This document shows positions 9,999-17,458 of a stretch of DNA of 21,432 bases, in pieces (the stretch's first letter is position 1; each line of letters begins with the position of its first letter). The position numbers and the translations under genes are program-made. Source of the stretch: a bacterium (GTDB lineage Bacteria > SZUA-79 > Acidulodesulfobacterales > Acidulodesulfobacteraceae); assembly GCA_021800745.1 (NCBI GenBank), contig JAJYYS010000009.1, positions 1-21,432 on the forward strand, read 5' to 3'. The notes beneath the pieces are model-generated. The model had not been told where the DNA came from. It made no database searches and worked only from the letters and a program-made list of their open reading frames with translations.

Positions 9999-10011
9999 GC
10001 GCTTTTTTCTC

Positions 10012-10053
10012 CCCGCTTATGCAAAGCACTTCAAGCACAAATTAATAAGCGGG
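10012..10053 (-). promoter_or_regulatory. Leader hairpin upstream of rpsB
   Basis: A perfect 9-base inverted repeat (CCCGCTTAT / ATAAGCGGG on the minus strand) occupies 10053-10045 and 10020-10012 and encloses a 24-base loop. The loop carries a six-base direct repeat, GTGCTT-GAA-GTGCTT. The structure ends 13 bases before the rpsB ribosome binding site and is not followed by a T-run, so it is not an intrinsic terminator. Ribosomal protein S2 is known to repress its own rpsB leader in E. coli. A similar role here is inference from position only. Confidence 0.5.
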
Positions 10054-10100
10054 TACGAATTTGGTTAACTTTAACTTATCTTTTTATCATTTTTACGCAT

Positions 10101-10808
10101 TTATTGCAAGAAAATTATTTTATAAAGAAAATTAAAAATATTATTATATCCGTTAACCGGAATCCTTTTTAATTCATAAGAATTATCTCCGACGCCGGCT
10201 TTACCCCTTACCGTCGTAAACGCCCCAAGATATCCGGCTTTTTTAACGGCTCTCATTACGTTTGCGTTATAAGCTCCGAAGGGGTAGGAGAAAAAATCTA
10301 CCGGAGCGTTAAGCATGTTTTCCAAATAAGCTTTGGATGCTATTAATTCGCCGATTAAAACGCCTTCTTCGAGGCGGTCTAAATAATAGTGGTTTATGCC
10401 GTGCGAGCCTACGAAAAAACCGTCTTTAAACATATCTTTAATTTCGCTTTTATTTAAAAAATCCTCCCGCACCTTTTCCCTTTCGTCGGAAACGATATTT
10501 TTTTTTCCGATAAAACCCGTGCTTATAAATATTACCGAAGTAAAACCTGCGGATTTCAGCACCGGATAGGCGTTTAAATAATTGTTTTCGTATCCGTCGT
10601 CGAAAGTTATCAATAAAGGTTTTTTTACGGATATTTCATGCCCTTTGACGAAAGATAAAATTTCTTTGGGATTTACGGTGTCGTAACCCAAAAACTTTAA
10701 TAGAGCTATCTGCCTTTTAAACTGCTTAGGGGTAACGTACAGCCCCTTATATACCGCATCTTTTTTAGGATAATCTATTTTATGATAGTATAATACGGGG
10801 ATTTTCAT
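10101..10808 (-). CDS. NodB-type polysaccharide deacetylase family protein
   Basis: This is a carbohydrate esterase 4 fold protein of 235 residues, expected to be a metal-dependent deacetylase of an N-acetylated sugar polymer or glycolipid. The NodB motifs are present: TFDDGY (68-73, base and metal Asp), SHGINH (135-140, metal histidines) and YPFGAY (175-180). The N-terminal PVLYYHKI is typical of the family. No signal peptide or membrane helix is visible, so either it acts inside the cell or it is secreted by a route not apparent here. I prefer ATG 10808, with GAGA just upstream, over the TTG nine bases earlier. It sits between argJ (27 bases upstream) and rpsB, with no functional link to either that I can see. 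Substrate unknown. Confidence 0.9.
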   Translation of the reverse strand: MKIPVLYYHKIDYPKKDAVYKGLYVTPKQFKRQIALLKFLGYDTVNPKEILSFVKGHEISVKKPLLITFDDGYENNYLNAYPVLKSAGFTSVIFISTGFIGKKNIVSDEREKVREDFLNKSEIKDMFKDGFFVGSHGINHYYLDRLEEGVLIGELIASKAYLENMLNAPVDFFSYPFGAYNANVMRAVKKAGYLGAFTTVRGKAGVGDNSYELKRIPVNGYNNIFNFLYKIIFLQ

Positions 10809-10835
10809 AAATCTCAAGTTTTATAAATAAAAACT

Positions 10836-12014
10836 TTAGCTCCTGTAAGAAGCGTTTATGTCTATATATTTTTTAGTAAGATTGCACGTTAAAACCGACC
10901 GTTTTTTTTTGCCGCATTTCAGGTCTATTTTAAAATCTATTTCTTTCGGAGATAAAACGGTTTTTTCCTCGGCTTTGCTTAATCCTTTGAAAACGGCGGA
11001 ATTTTGCACTATTAATTTATCGTTTATATAAATATCTATTTTTTCCGGTTTAAGCTGGACGGACGACCTCCCTACTGCCGCCATTATCCTGCCCCAATTT
11101 AAATCTTCCCCCGTAATCATGGTTTTAAACAACGGAGAATTTGCGACGGTAAGGGCAATCTTTTTTGCGCCGGATTCGGTATAGGCATTCATAACGGTAA
11201 TTTTTATAAACTTCGTCGCTCCTTCACCGTCTTTCACTATCATTTTCGCAAGCTCGAAGCATACCTCGGAAAGGGCGTTTTTTACGGCGCCGTAACCTGC
11301 GTCCGTTTTTTTAATCGGGCGTTTTGCAGCATCGGGATAAAAAAAAGCGGCGGTATCGTTAGTCGAAGTATCGCCGTCAACAGTTATGGAATTAAAGGAC
11401 GTTTCGACGCAATCCTTAAACATTTCGTCTGCCGTTTCCTTCTCTAAAGGTATGTCCGAAAAAATAAAAGCAAGCATAGTAGCCATATTAGGCATTATCA
11501 TGCCCGACCCTTTTGCCGTTCCGATTATACTGTGTTTTACTCCGCCAAGCACAACGTCTTTAGACGCAATTTTGAAAAAAGTATCCGTGGTCATAATGGA
11601 TTTTGCGAAATCGCGAAACCCGCCTTTGTCCGCGGCTTTAACCAATTCCGGAACCGCCTTTTCGATTAAAGGCGCGTTAAGTCTTTCGCCTATTACGCCG
11701 GTAGAACATATAAAAATATTGCCCTGAGCGGCTCCGGTTTCCATCGATACGGATTCCAATACTTTTTTGGCGTCTAATATGCCGTATTTGCCATTGCATG
11801 CGTTTGCGTTTCCTGAATTTACTATTAACGCCTTGATAATATTTTTAGAATGTTTTTTGGATATGATAACCGGGGCGGCCTTAATCTTATTTCGCGTAAA
11901 AACTGCGCTGACCCTCAGCGGAATTTCGGAAACCATTAATCCGACGTCCAAATCCCCATTTTTTTTTAATCCGCAGGATTTACCCGAAAATAAAAAATTA
12001 TTGATTTTTTCCAT
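10836..12014 (-). CDS. argJ: Glutamate N-acetyltransferase ArgJ (ornithine acetyltransferase)
   Basis: It transfers the acetyl group from N-acetylornithine to glutamate, recycling acetyl in arginine synthesis; some members also use acetyl-CoA. The 392 residues form one precursor that cleaves itself. The cleavage site is in KGSGMIMPNMATMLAF, with Thr179 as the new N-terminal nucleophile. Other family segments are VNSGNANACNG (65-75), STGVIGE (104-110) and the C-terminal DINASYRS. The ATG at 12014 lies inside the last codons of secA (17-base overlap) without a clear ribosome binding site, so it depends on secA translation. Whether it is mono- or bifunctional cannot be read from the sequence; an ArgA-like gene at 17459-18172 suggests acetylglutamate may also be made separately. 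Confidence 0.96.
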   Translation of the reverse strand: MEKINNFLFSGKSCGLKKNGDLDVGLMVSEIPLRVSAVFTRNKIKAAPVIISKKHSKNIIKALIVNSGNANACNGKYGILDAKKVLESVSMETGAAQGNIFICSTGVIGERLNAPLIEKAVPELVKAADKGGFRDFAKSIMTTDTFFKIASKDVVLGGVKHSIIGTAKGSGMIMPNMATMLAFIFSDIPLEKETADEMFKDCVETSFNSITVDGDTSTNDTAAFFYPDAAKRPIKKTDAGYGAVKNALSEVCFELAKMIVKDGEGATKFIKITVMNAYTESGAKKIALTVANSPLFKTMITGEDLNWGRIMAAVGRSSVQLKPEKIDIYINDKLIVQNSAVFKGLSKAEEKTVLSPKEIDFKIDLKCGKKKRSVLTCNLTKKYIDINASYRS

Positions 12015-14583
12015 GGCAATTTTTATATTTTTTGCCGCTGCCGCATGGACAGGGTTCGTTTCTTCCTATTTTTTTAGGTTTCACTATGGGTTTTTGTTTG
12101 TCTCCCGCTTCAAAATTTATTTCGTCATGGGTCAGGACGATATTGTCAGAGAGAAGGCCTGCGCCCGCCAATATATCGCCGGCATTCATACTTTCATCGA
12201 ACTGAACGGTCGAAATAGAATTTAACGCTTCTTCTTTCATTCTGAACTGCATATTTATAAACAAGCCGTAAGCCTCTTTCTGATATTCTATTAATGGATT
12301 CACCTGCGCATACCCTCTGAGTCCTATACCCTCTTTAAGAGCGTCTAAAGAAGTCAGGGCGTCCTTCCAGAGGCTGTCCACCGCCTGCAGATATAACGCT
12401 TTCATTATATCGACCTTTTCTCTTTCCGGAAATAATGCTATTTTAGCGTCTATATTTTTTTTGATTAAATCCGAAACGGTATTAAAAAGCTCATTCCTCG
12501 GCAATTTTTTTAATGCCGCGGCGGAGGTGCTTTTTACAGAAATTATATCTATCGACAGGCTTACCTTTATAACTTCTAAAAGACCTTCTATGTCCCAATT
12601 TTCGTTGTGCGATTTTTCCGGAATATAGTTTTCGAAATATGATTCCAATAAAGATTTAATATCGAATAAAATATCGTCGTAAATCTCCGAAAGTTCGTCT
12701 ATCTGCAGGATTCTTCTTCTATATGAATATATAAGCTCCCTCTGTTTATTCATAACGTTGTCGTAATCGATGAGATTTTTTCTTATGTCGAAATTATGCC
12801 CTTCCACCTTTTTTTGCGCGTTTTCGATGGCTTTAGATATCATGCCGTGTTCGATAGCCTGTCCGTCTTTTAATCCAAGCCTTTCCAAGAAAGGTGCAAG
12901 CCTTTCCGAGCCGAATATTCTCATAAGGTCGTCTTCCAAGGAAACATAAAATCGAGAAGAACCTACGTCCCCCTGCCTGCCAGACCTCCCCCTCAGCTGA
13001 TTGTCTATACGCCTCGATTCGTGCCTTTCAGTTCCGATTACGTGAAGCCCTCCGAGGTCTTTAACTCCTTCTCCGAGAACGATATCGGTGCCTCTTCCTG
13101 CCATATTGGTAGATATGGTAACCGATTTTTTCTGGCCGGCGTTTGCGATAATATGCGCTTCTTTTACATGATTTTTTGCGTTAAGGACGGAATGGGGTAT
13201 CCCTTTTTTCTTTAAAATGCCGCTCAGTCTTTCGGATTTTTCTACGGAAACCGTTCCGACCAAGACGGGTTGTCCGGTCTTGTATTTTTCTATAACCTCT
13301 TCCGACACTGCGTTAAATTTTTCCGCTTCCGTAGCAAATACCAAGTCAGTATGGTCTTTTCTTATCATAGGCTTATTGGTCGGTATGACCGCTACGTCGA
13401 GATTATATATCTTCTTGAATTCCTCGGCTTCAGTATCCGCCGTTCCCGTCATACCGGCAAGCTTATTATACATTCTGAAAAAATTCTGGAAGGTCACCGT
13501 GGCCAGGGTCTGGTTTTCGCCTTCGACTTTAAGGCGCTCTTTGGCTTCCAGAGCCTGATGCAGTCCTTCTCCGTAACGCCTGCCGTTCATGAGGCGTCCG
13601 GTAAATTCGTCCACTATAACGACCTGATTGTCCTGAACTAAATAATCGACGTCCCTGTAATAGCATGCGTGTGCGCGCAAAGACTGATTTACGGCATGAA
13701 GCGCGTCTAGATGTCTTGGGTCGTAAATATTTTTTATATTCAGAGCTTTTTCTGTTTTTTCGATACCTTCTTCGGTTAATATCGCGGTTTTTAACTTCTC
13801 ATCCACCGTATAATCCAAATCTTTTTTTAAAAAACATACGGCGTTGTCGGCTTTATAATACAACTCGGTAGTTTCGTCGGATTCGCCTGAAATTATAAGC
13901 GGAGTTCTTGCTTCGTCTATCAGCACCGAATCCACTTCGTCTATTATGGCATAGTTTAATTCTTTCTGGACGTAATCGTCTAAGGAAAATTTCATATTGT
14001 CCCTTAAATAGTCGAAACCGAATTCGTTATTAGTGCCGTACGTAACGTCGCAGCCATATGCCTTCTTTCTTTCTCCGTCGTCTAAATCGTTCGTTATGAC
14101 GCCCACGGAAAGGCCTAACATATTATAAGCTTTGCCCATCCATTCGGAGTCTCTTTTGGCAAGATAGTCGTTTACGGTAATAACGTGAACGCCTCTGCCG
14201 GTGAGGCTGTTAAGATAAGCCGGAAGAACAGCCACGAGCGTTTTTCCTTCTCCCGTAGCCATCTCGGCAATTTTTCCCGAATGAAGGACCATTCCGCCGA
14301 TAAGCTGAACGTCGAACGGCCGCATATTAAGCGCTCTTTTAATTCCTTCCCTCGCGGCGGCAAAAGCATCAGGAAGCATATCGTTAAGTTTTTTGTCCTG
14401 TTCCGCCTGAGAAAGCCCTTTAAGCTCGTCTTTGAACTTGTCGGTCATTCCCTTAATTTCATCGTCTCCGAGATTAGAATATTTGGATTCCAATGAATTG
14501 ATTTGAACGACTAAAGGCTTTAGCCTTGCAAGCTCTCTCTGGTTGCTCGTCCCTAAAATACTTTTTAATAATTTAACTACCAA
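11998..14583 (-). CDS. secA: Preprotein translocase ATPase SecA
   Basis: This is the motor that drives unfolded preproteins through SecYEG. The 861 residues are full length. Walker A MATGEGKT is at 108-115, then TVNDYLAKRD. The Walker B/DEAD region is IIDEVDSVLIDEARTPLI (213-230), and the preprotein cross-linking domain follows. Then come NKLAGMTGTA, the second RecA-like domain with AGRGTDIVLG and QLRGRSGRQGD, and the helical scaffold. The tail carries the zinc ligands of the SecB/lipid-binding module, C-P-C-G-S-G then C-H (Cys845, Cys847, Cys856, His857). The start is TTG at 14583: the family N-terminus aligns there (VKLLKSILGTSNQREL), and CGGAG lies about 9 bases upstream. The last 17 bases also encode the beginning of argJ. 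Confidence 0.98.
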   Translation of the reverse strand: MVVKLLKSILGTSNQRELARLKPLVVQINSLESKYSNLGDDEIKGMTDKFKDELKGLSQAEQDKKLNDMLPDAFAAAREGIKRALNMRPFDVQLIGGMVLHSGKIAEMATGEGKTLVAVLPAYLNSLTGRGVHVITVNDYLAKRDSEWMGKAYNMLGLSVGVITNDLDDGERKKAYGCDVTYGTNNEFGFDYLRDNMKFSLDDYVQKELNYAIIDEVDSVLIDEARTPLIISGESDETTELYYKADNAVCFLKKDLDYTVDEKLKTAILTEEGIEKTEKALNIKNIYDPRHLDALHAVNQSLRAHACYYRDVDYLVQDNQVVIVDEFTGRLMNGRRYGEGLHQALEAKERLKVEGENQTLATVTFQNFFRMYNKLAGMTGTADTEAEEFKKIYNLDVAVIPTNKPMIRKDHTDLVFATEAEKFNAVSEEVIEKYKTGQPVLVGTVSVEKSERLSGILKKKGIPHSVLNAKNHVKEAHIIANAGQKKSVTISTNMAGRGTDIVLGEGVKDLGGLHVIGTERHESRRIDNQLRGRSGRQGDVGSSRFYVSLEDDLMRIFGSERLAPFLERLGLKDGQAIEHGMISKAIENAQKKVEGHNFDIRKNLIDYDNVMNKQRELIYSYRRRILQIDELSEIYDDILFDIKSLLESYFENYIPEKSHNENWDIEGLLEVIKVSLSIDIISVKSTSAAALKKLPRNELFNTVSDLIKKNIDAKIALFPEREKVDIMKALYLQAVDSLWKDALTSLDALKEGIGLRGYAQVNPLIEYQKEAYGLFINMQFRMKEEALNSISTVQFDESMNAGDILAGAGLLSDNIVLTHDEINFEAGDKQKPIVKPKKIGRNEPCPCGSGKKYKNCHGKNQ

Positions 14584-14638
14584 TGTGAATACGCTCCGTT
14601 TATTTTATGTTTTAATAATTCCGTATTTATTAAGAGAT

Positions 14639-16009
14639 TTATGTTCCGGAAACCTGAACGTTTTCAAATAATATCGAAGGCGAACCCGTCGAGCCGAAAT
14701 AGCGTATGTCGTCCGCTATTTTTACTATGCCGTTAAATAACCGCATCAGATTTCCGCTCAATACTATCCCTTTAACCGGAAAATCTATCTTTCCGTTTTT
14801 AATATAAAAACCGGAAGCTCCGAGTGAAAATTCGCCGGTGTAAGGCTTTGCCATATGAAGTCCCATAAGCTCGTTTATATACAGGCCTTCTTTAACCGAA
14901 CTTATTATGTCTAAAATATTAGTTTCTCCGTTTTTTATAAAAAAATTAGTCGAACCGATGTCGGGGGGCATGGTAAAAGACCGGCTTACTGAATTTCCGG
15001 TCGATTTTAAGCCCGCCCTTTTTGCATATTCGATATCATAAAGATAGGATTTTATAACTCCGGATGAGCATAAAAATTTTTTCTGCATTTTAACGCCTTC
15101 CCTGTCGAATATATCGGTAAGAGCGCCTCCGTACAAAAGTCCGTCGTCGATAATATCCAATTTATCGGAGAATACTTTCGTTTCCAACCTGCCTTCTAAT
15201 AACGATTTCTTTTTATAGACGTTATCGGCATAAAAGGACTGTTTTAATATACTAAGAAGTTCCGACGAGGTAAAATTATCGAATATTATATTATAATTTC
15301 CGCTTGACACTGCCCGCGCTCCAAGCTGGTCAACCCCTTTTTTCGCGGCGTTCATCGCGGCTTTTTTAAATTTCAGCTCTCCGAAGCTGTGCGAAAAATC
15401 AAAATCGAACCCCGACCCCGTATCCTCGCCGTTTCTCGATGCGACGGATAAAAATATCTCGTAAAAAGTTTTTTTTGAAGATATATCGACTCCGTTGGAG
15501 TTGTAAAATCTTTTAGATACTAATGTTTCCGAATAGGAAGGCTTATCTACTTTATATATTTTTTTATCGTATGAATATGCAGTTTCTTCCATTTCCGTCA
15601 GAAGCGATTTCTTTTTGTCTATATCTATGCGGCTCCAGTCGTCCGAATAAATGCCCAGTTTCTCGGGCAGGCTCAAATCCGTCAAATTTTCGTCTTTTTC
15701 GGCAAAATCAAAATAGTCGTTTTCGTCCATAAACTTCAGGAGAGAATATGCGCCTTCCAAAGCATTTATAATCTTTTGCTCTTCAAAGCCGAGGCAGTAT
15801 GAAAAACTTACTTTTTTTTTATCGCGCAGCCTTATATTAAGTCCGTTTGTTTCGGCATTGACGTAATTGGATATCCTGCCGTCTTCCGATTCCATCTTTA
15901 ATATTTTAGAATTAAATAAATAAGCCTCAAGCTTTATCCCTTTTTTTTTGGAATAATCGTCTATCAATGAAATTACGGCATCAAACTTTATATTCAGGTC
16001 TGTACCCAT
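14639..16009 (-). CDS. TldD/PmbA family protein, PmbA (TldE)-type
   Basis: The 456-residue protein has the two-domain TldD/PmbA architecture. In E. coli, TldD and TldE form a heterodimeric metalloprotease that trims microcin B17 and degrades unstable peptides. The zinc motif HExxxH of TldD is absent, which places this with the non-catalytic TldE/PmbA side. Family features include LNIRLRDKKKVSFSY near the N-terminus, KGVDQLGARAVSSGNYNIIF in the middle, and GLYINELMGLHMAKPYTGEF, then SLGASGFYIKNGK near the end. A TldD partner is not encoded in this window. ATG 16009 follows a GGGGA motif about 12 bases upstream. It lies 50 bases after ppsR and 55 before secA. Confidence 0.87.
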   Translation of the reverse strand: MGTDLNIKFDAVISLIDDYSKKKGIKLEAYLFNSKILKMESEDGRISNYVNAETNGLNIRLRDKKKVSFSYCLGFEEQKIINALEGAYSLLKFMDENDYFDFAEKDENLTDLSLPEKLGIYSDDWSRIDIDKKKSLLTEMEETAYSYDKKIYKVDKPSYSETLVSKRFYNSNGVDISSKKTFYEIFLSVASRNGEDTGSGFDFDFSHSFGELKFKKAAMNAAKKGVDQLGARAVSSGNYNIIFDNFTSSELLSILKQSFYADNVYKKKSLLEGRLETKVFSDKLDIIDDGLLYGGALTDIFDREGVKMQKKFLCSSGVIKSYLYDIEYAKRAGLKSTGNSVSRSFTMPPDIGSTNFFIKNGETNILDIISSVKEGLYINELMGLHMAKPYTGEFSLGASGFYIKNGKIDFPVKGIVLSGNLMRLFNGIVKIADDIRYFGSTGSPSILFENVQVSGT

Positions 16010-16059
16010 TTTTTTATTAGTCCCCGTTTTCTATTCTTTTTTAAATTTGTATTGGACAT

Positions 16060-16884
16060 TTATTTGTTGTTTATGCGGGATATTATATCTGCGGCGACTT
16101 CTTCTATGGATTTCTCGGTAATATCTATAACATAAGCGTTTAACTTGGAATATATCGCTATCGAATGCGCCAGTTCGGTTTCTATGGATTCCTTGGATAC
16201 ATAATCCTGCGAAAGAGGAAGCCCCATCCTTCTCAATCTCTCCTTTCTTAAATTTGAAATTCTAAGAGGGTCGGAGGTAAGTCCGAATATTTTTCCTTTA
16301 GGAATACCGTAAACGGCTTCATCTATGCTCTGGGTGTCTATTATCGGAATATTTGCCGCTTTAAAACCCCTCTGGGCAAGAAACAAGCATAAAGGAGTTT
16401 TAGACGTCCTCGAAACTCCGAGTATAAGGGCGTCCGCATCGGATATTTCGTCTATCCTCTGTCCGTCGTCATGTTTTACCGCATATTCCAGAGCGTCGAT
16501 TCTTTTGAAATATTCGTCGTTGACTCTGTGAATCAACCCCGGTTTTCTCTCCGGAGACAGATTTAGAATACTTGCGATGGAATTTAACACCGGTCCTATA
16601 ATGTCTATGCTCGTGATGCCTTTTTCGGCGGATTCCTGAAGCATAATGTTTCTAAGTTCGTCTTTAACGAGGGTAAAAATAACTAAGGCATTTTTATCCG
16701 CGGCTTCAGTGATTATTTCCCTTAGTTTTAACTCCGAATCTATTAATAAAAATCTCTTAAGATGAACGTCCGGAATAGAAAATTGGGATATTGCCGCTCT
16801 CGCAACCTTTTCGGCGGTTTCGCCCGTCGAATCCGATACTACGAAAACATAAAACTCTTTGTTTTTATTGTTTTTATTATTCAT
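16060..16884 (-). CDS. ppsR: Pyruvate,phosphate dikinase / PEP synthase regulatory protein (DUF299 family)
   Basis: This is a bifunctional ADP-dependent kinase and phosphate-dependent phosphorylase. It inactivates or reactivates PPDK or PEP synthase by modifying a threonine beside the catalytic histidine, and so controls the pyruvate-PEP direction of carbon flow. The 274 residues show the family N-terminus VVSDSTGETAE (15-25), HRVNDEYFKRIDALEYAV (119-136) with KHDDGQ after it, and the P-loop GVSRTSKT (156-163) followed by PLCLFLAQRG. Target specificity (PPDK or PEP synthase) cannot be decided here, because neither target gene is in the window. The ATG at 16884 is 7 bases after the rhodanese stop, so the two are probably co-translated. 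Confidence 0.93.
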   Translation of the reverse strand: MNNKNNKNKEFYVFVVSDSTGETAEKVARAAISQFSIPDVHLKRFLLIDSELKLREIITEAADKNALVIFTLVKDELRNIMLQESAEKGITSIDIIGPVLNSIASILNLSPERKPGLIHRVNDEYFKRIDALEYAVKHDDGQRIDEISDADALILGVSRTSKTPLCLFLAQRGFKAANIPIIDTQSIDEAVYGIPKGKIFGLTSDPLRISNLRKERLRRMGLPLSQDYVSKESIETELAHSIAIYSKLNAYVIDITEKSIEEVAADIISRINNK

Positions 16885-16891
16885 CTTTATA

Positions 16892-17260
16892 TTACATATG
16901 CGTTTTTAGTCCGGATTTTTTCCATAGAAGCATGCCGCCTTTAAGATTATAAACATTGTTAAAACCGTGTCTTTTAAGCATCGAGCATGCCGAATAACTT
17001 CTTGCCCCGCTGTGGCAGACCGCAATGATATCTTTATCTTTATAGGCGCTCATCTCGTTAATCTTTAAAGGCAGTAGCCTTATCGGAATTAACTTTGCAT
17101 TTTCTATATGCCCTAAATTGCCGCTGAATTCATGCGGCTCTCTTACGTCTATTATAACGGTATTTTTACCTTTATCCTCCGATAATTTTTTAAAAGCCTC
17201 TTCAGGAGTTATCTGATTAACGTCTCCGAACAGGCCTTCCCTTCTGAAAATATTAAACAT
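16892..17260 (-). CDS. Single-domain rhodanese-like protein
   Basis: This is a 122-residue rhodanese fold, a sulfurtransferase candidate. The strand-turn IIDVREPHEF (36-45) and the active-site loop CHSGARS (Cys82 to Ser88) are intact, and the C-terminal GG-LW segment (GGMLLWKKSGL) is typical. The six-residue loop after Cys fits sulfurtransferases rather than Cdc25-like phosphatases, which have a longer loop. No signal peptide is visible, so it is probably cytoplasmic. The physiological sulfur donor and acceptor are unknown. It is the first gene after the best promoter in the window and starts at ATG 17260, with an AAGGGGGA motif about 11 bases upstream. Confidence 0.92.
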   Translation of the reverse strand: MFNIFRREGLFGDVNQITPEEAFKKLSEDKGKNTVIIDVREPHEFSGNLGHIENAKLIPIRLLPLKINEMSAYKDKDIIAVCHSGARSYSACSMLKRHGFNNVYNLKGGMLLWKKSGLKTHM

Positions 17261-17318
17261 CCCGCAACTTTTCCCCCTTTTTTTTATTTTAAATCCGTTT
17301 CTTATGTGAATTTTACTT

Positions 17319-17347
17319 ATTATAATACATTGTTTAGATTTTGTCTA
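17319..17347 (-). promoter_or_regulatory. Sigma70-type promoter upstream of the rhodanese gene
   Basis: On the minus strand TAGACA (17347-17342, five of six to TTGACA) is followed after exactly 17 bases by a perfect TATAAT (17324-17319). This leaves a leader of about 50 bases before ATG 17260. It is well placed to drive rhodanese, ppsR, pmbA, secA and argJ. The -35 box lies 17 bases from the end of the dispersed half-repeat at 17365-17403. Confidence 0.6.
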
Positions 17348-17364
17348 TACTCGGCATCCGACCC

Positions 17365-17403
17365 AATCCTGCAATAGAATTTTAATTTTCTGGATTCCCG
17401 CTT
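17365..17403. repeat. Half-copy of palindromic element A
   Basis: These 39 bases match the right end of element A (reverse complement of roughly 3758-3796) at 38 of 39 positions. They include the outer AATCCTGCAATAG, the 10-base spacer and the inner CTGGATTCCCGCTT. The match stops abruptly in the middle of the inner palindrome, where element A continues TTGCGGGAAT. The left half is missing. It is non-coding and lies in the 198-base gap between the ArgA-like gene and rhodanese. Confidence 0.85.
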
Positions 17404-17410
17404 CGCTCTC

Positions 17411-17443
17411 GGCTTTCAGCCTCGTGAAGTTTCAAAGAAACTT
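17411..17443 (-). other. Pair of small hairpins after the ArgA-like gene
   Basis: Two hairpins follow the argA-like stop codon on the minus strand: AAGTTTC-TTT-GAAACTT (17443-17427) and GGCT-GAA-AGCC (17421-17411). Neither is followed by a clear T-run, so a classical intrinsic terminator is not supported. They may help stabilise or end the nadK-recN-argA transcript. A wider 7-base pair, CGGCATC at 17352-17358 and GATGCCG at 17448-17454, encloses the whole segment and may be chance. Confidence 0.35.
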
Positions 17444-17458
17444 TCCCGATGCCGCACT

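Noticed and set aside
9986..10024. 13-residue N-terminal extension of S2
   Set aside because: It begins at TTG inside the leader hairpin, the family N-terminus starts at MPFNVT, and a perfect GGAGG sits five bases before that ATG.
9479..10045. Plus-strand open frame of about 188 codons across rpsB and its leader
   Set aside because: It is antisense to rpsB, with no ribosome binding site and no recognisable protein features.
10080..10110. Promoter for rpsB with TTGCAA at the end of the deacetylase gene and TAAAAA 17 bases later
   Set aside because: The -10 box is poor in a very AT-rich stretch, and I cannot tell it from background.
17352..17454. CGGCATC/GATGCCG pair as ends of a separate 100-base mobile element
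   Set aside because: The match is only 7 bases, no target duplication is visible, and it encloses a fragment of a different repeat; chance is likely.
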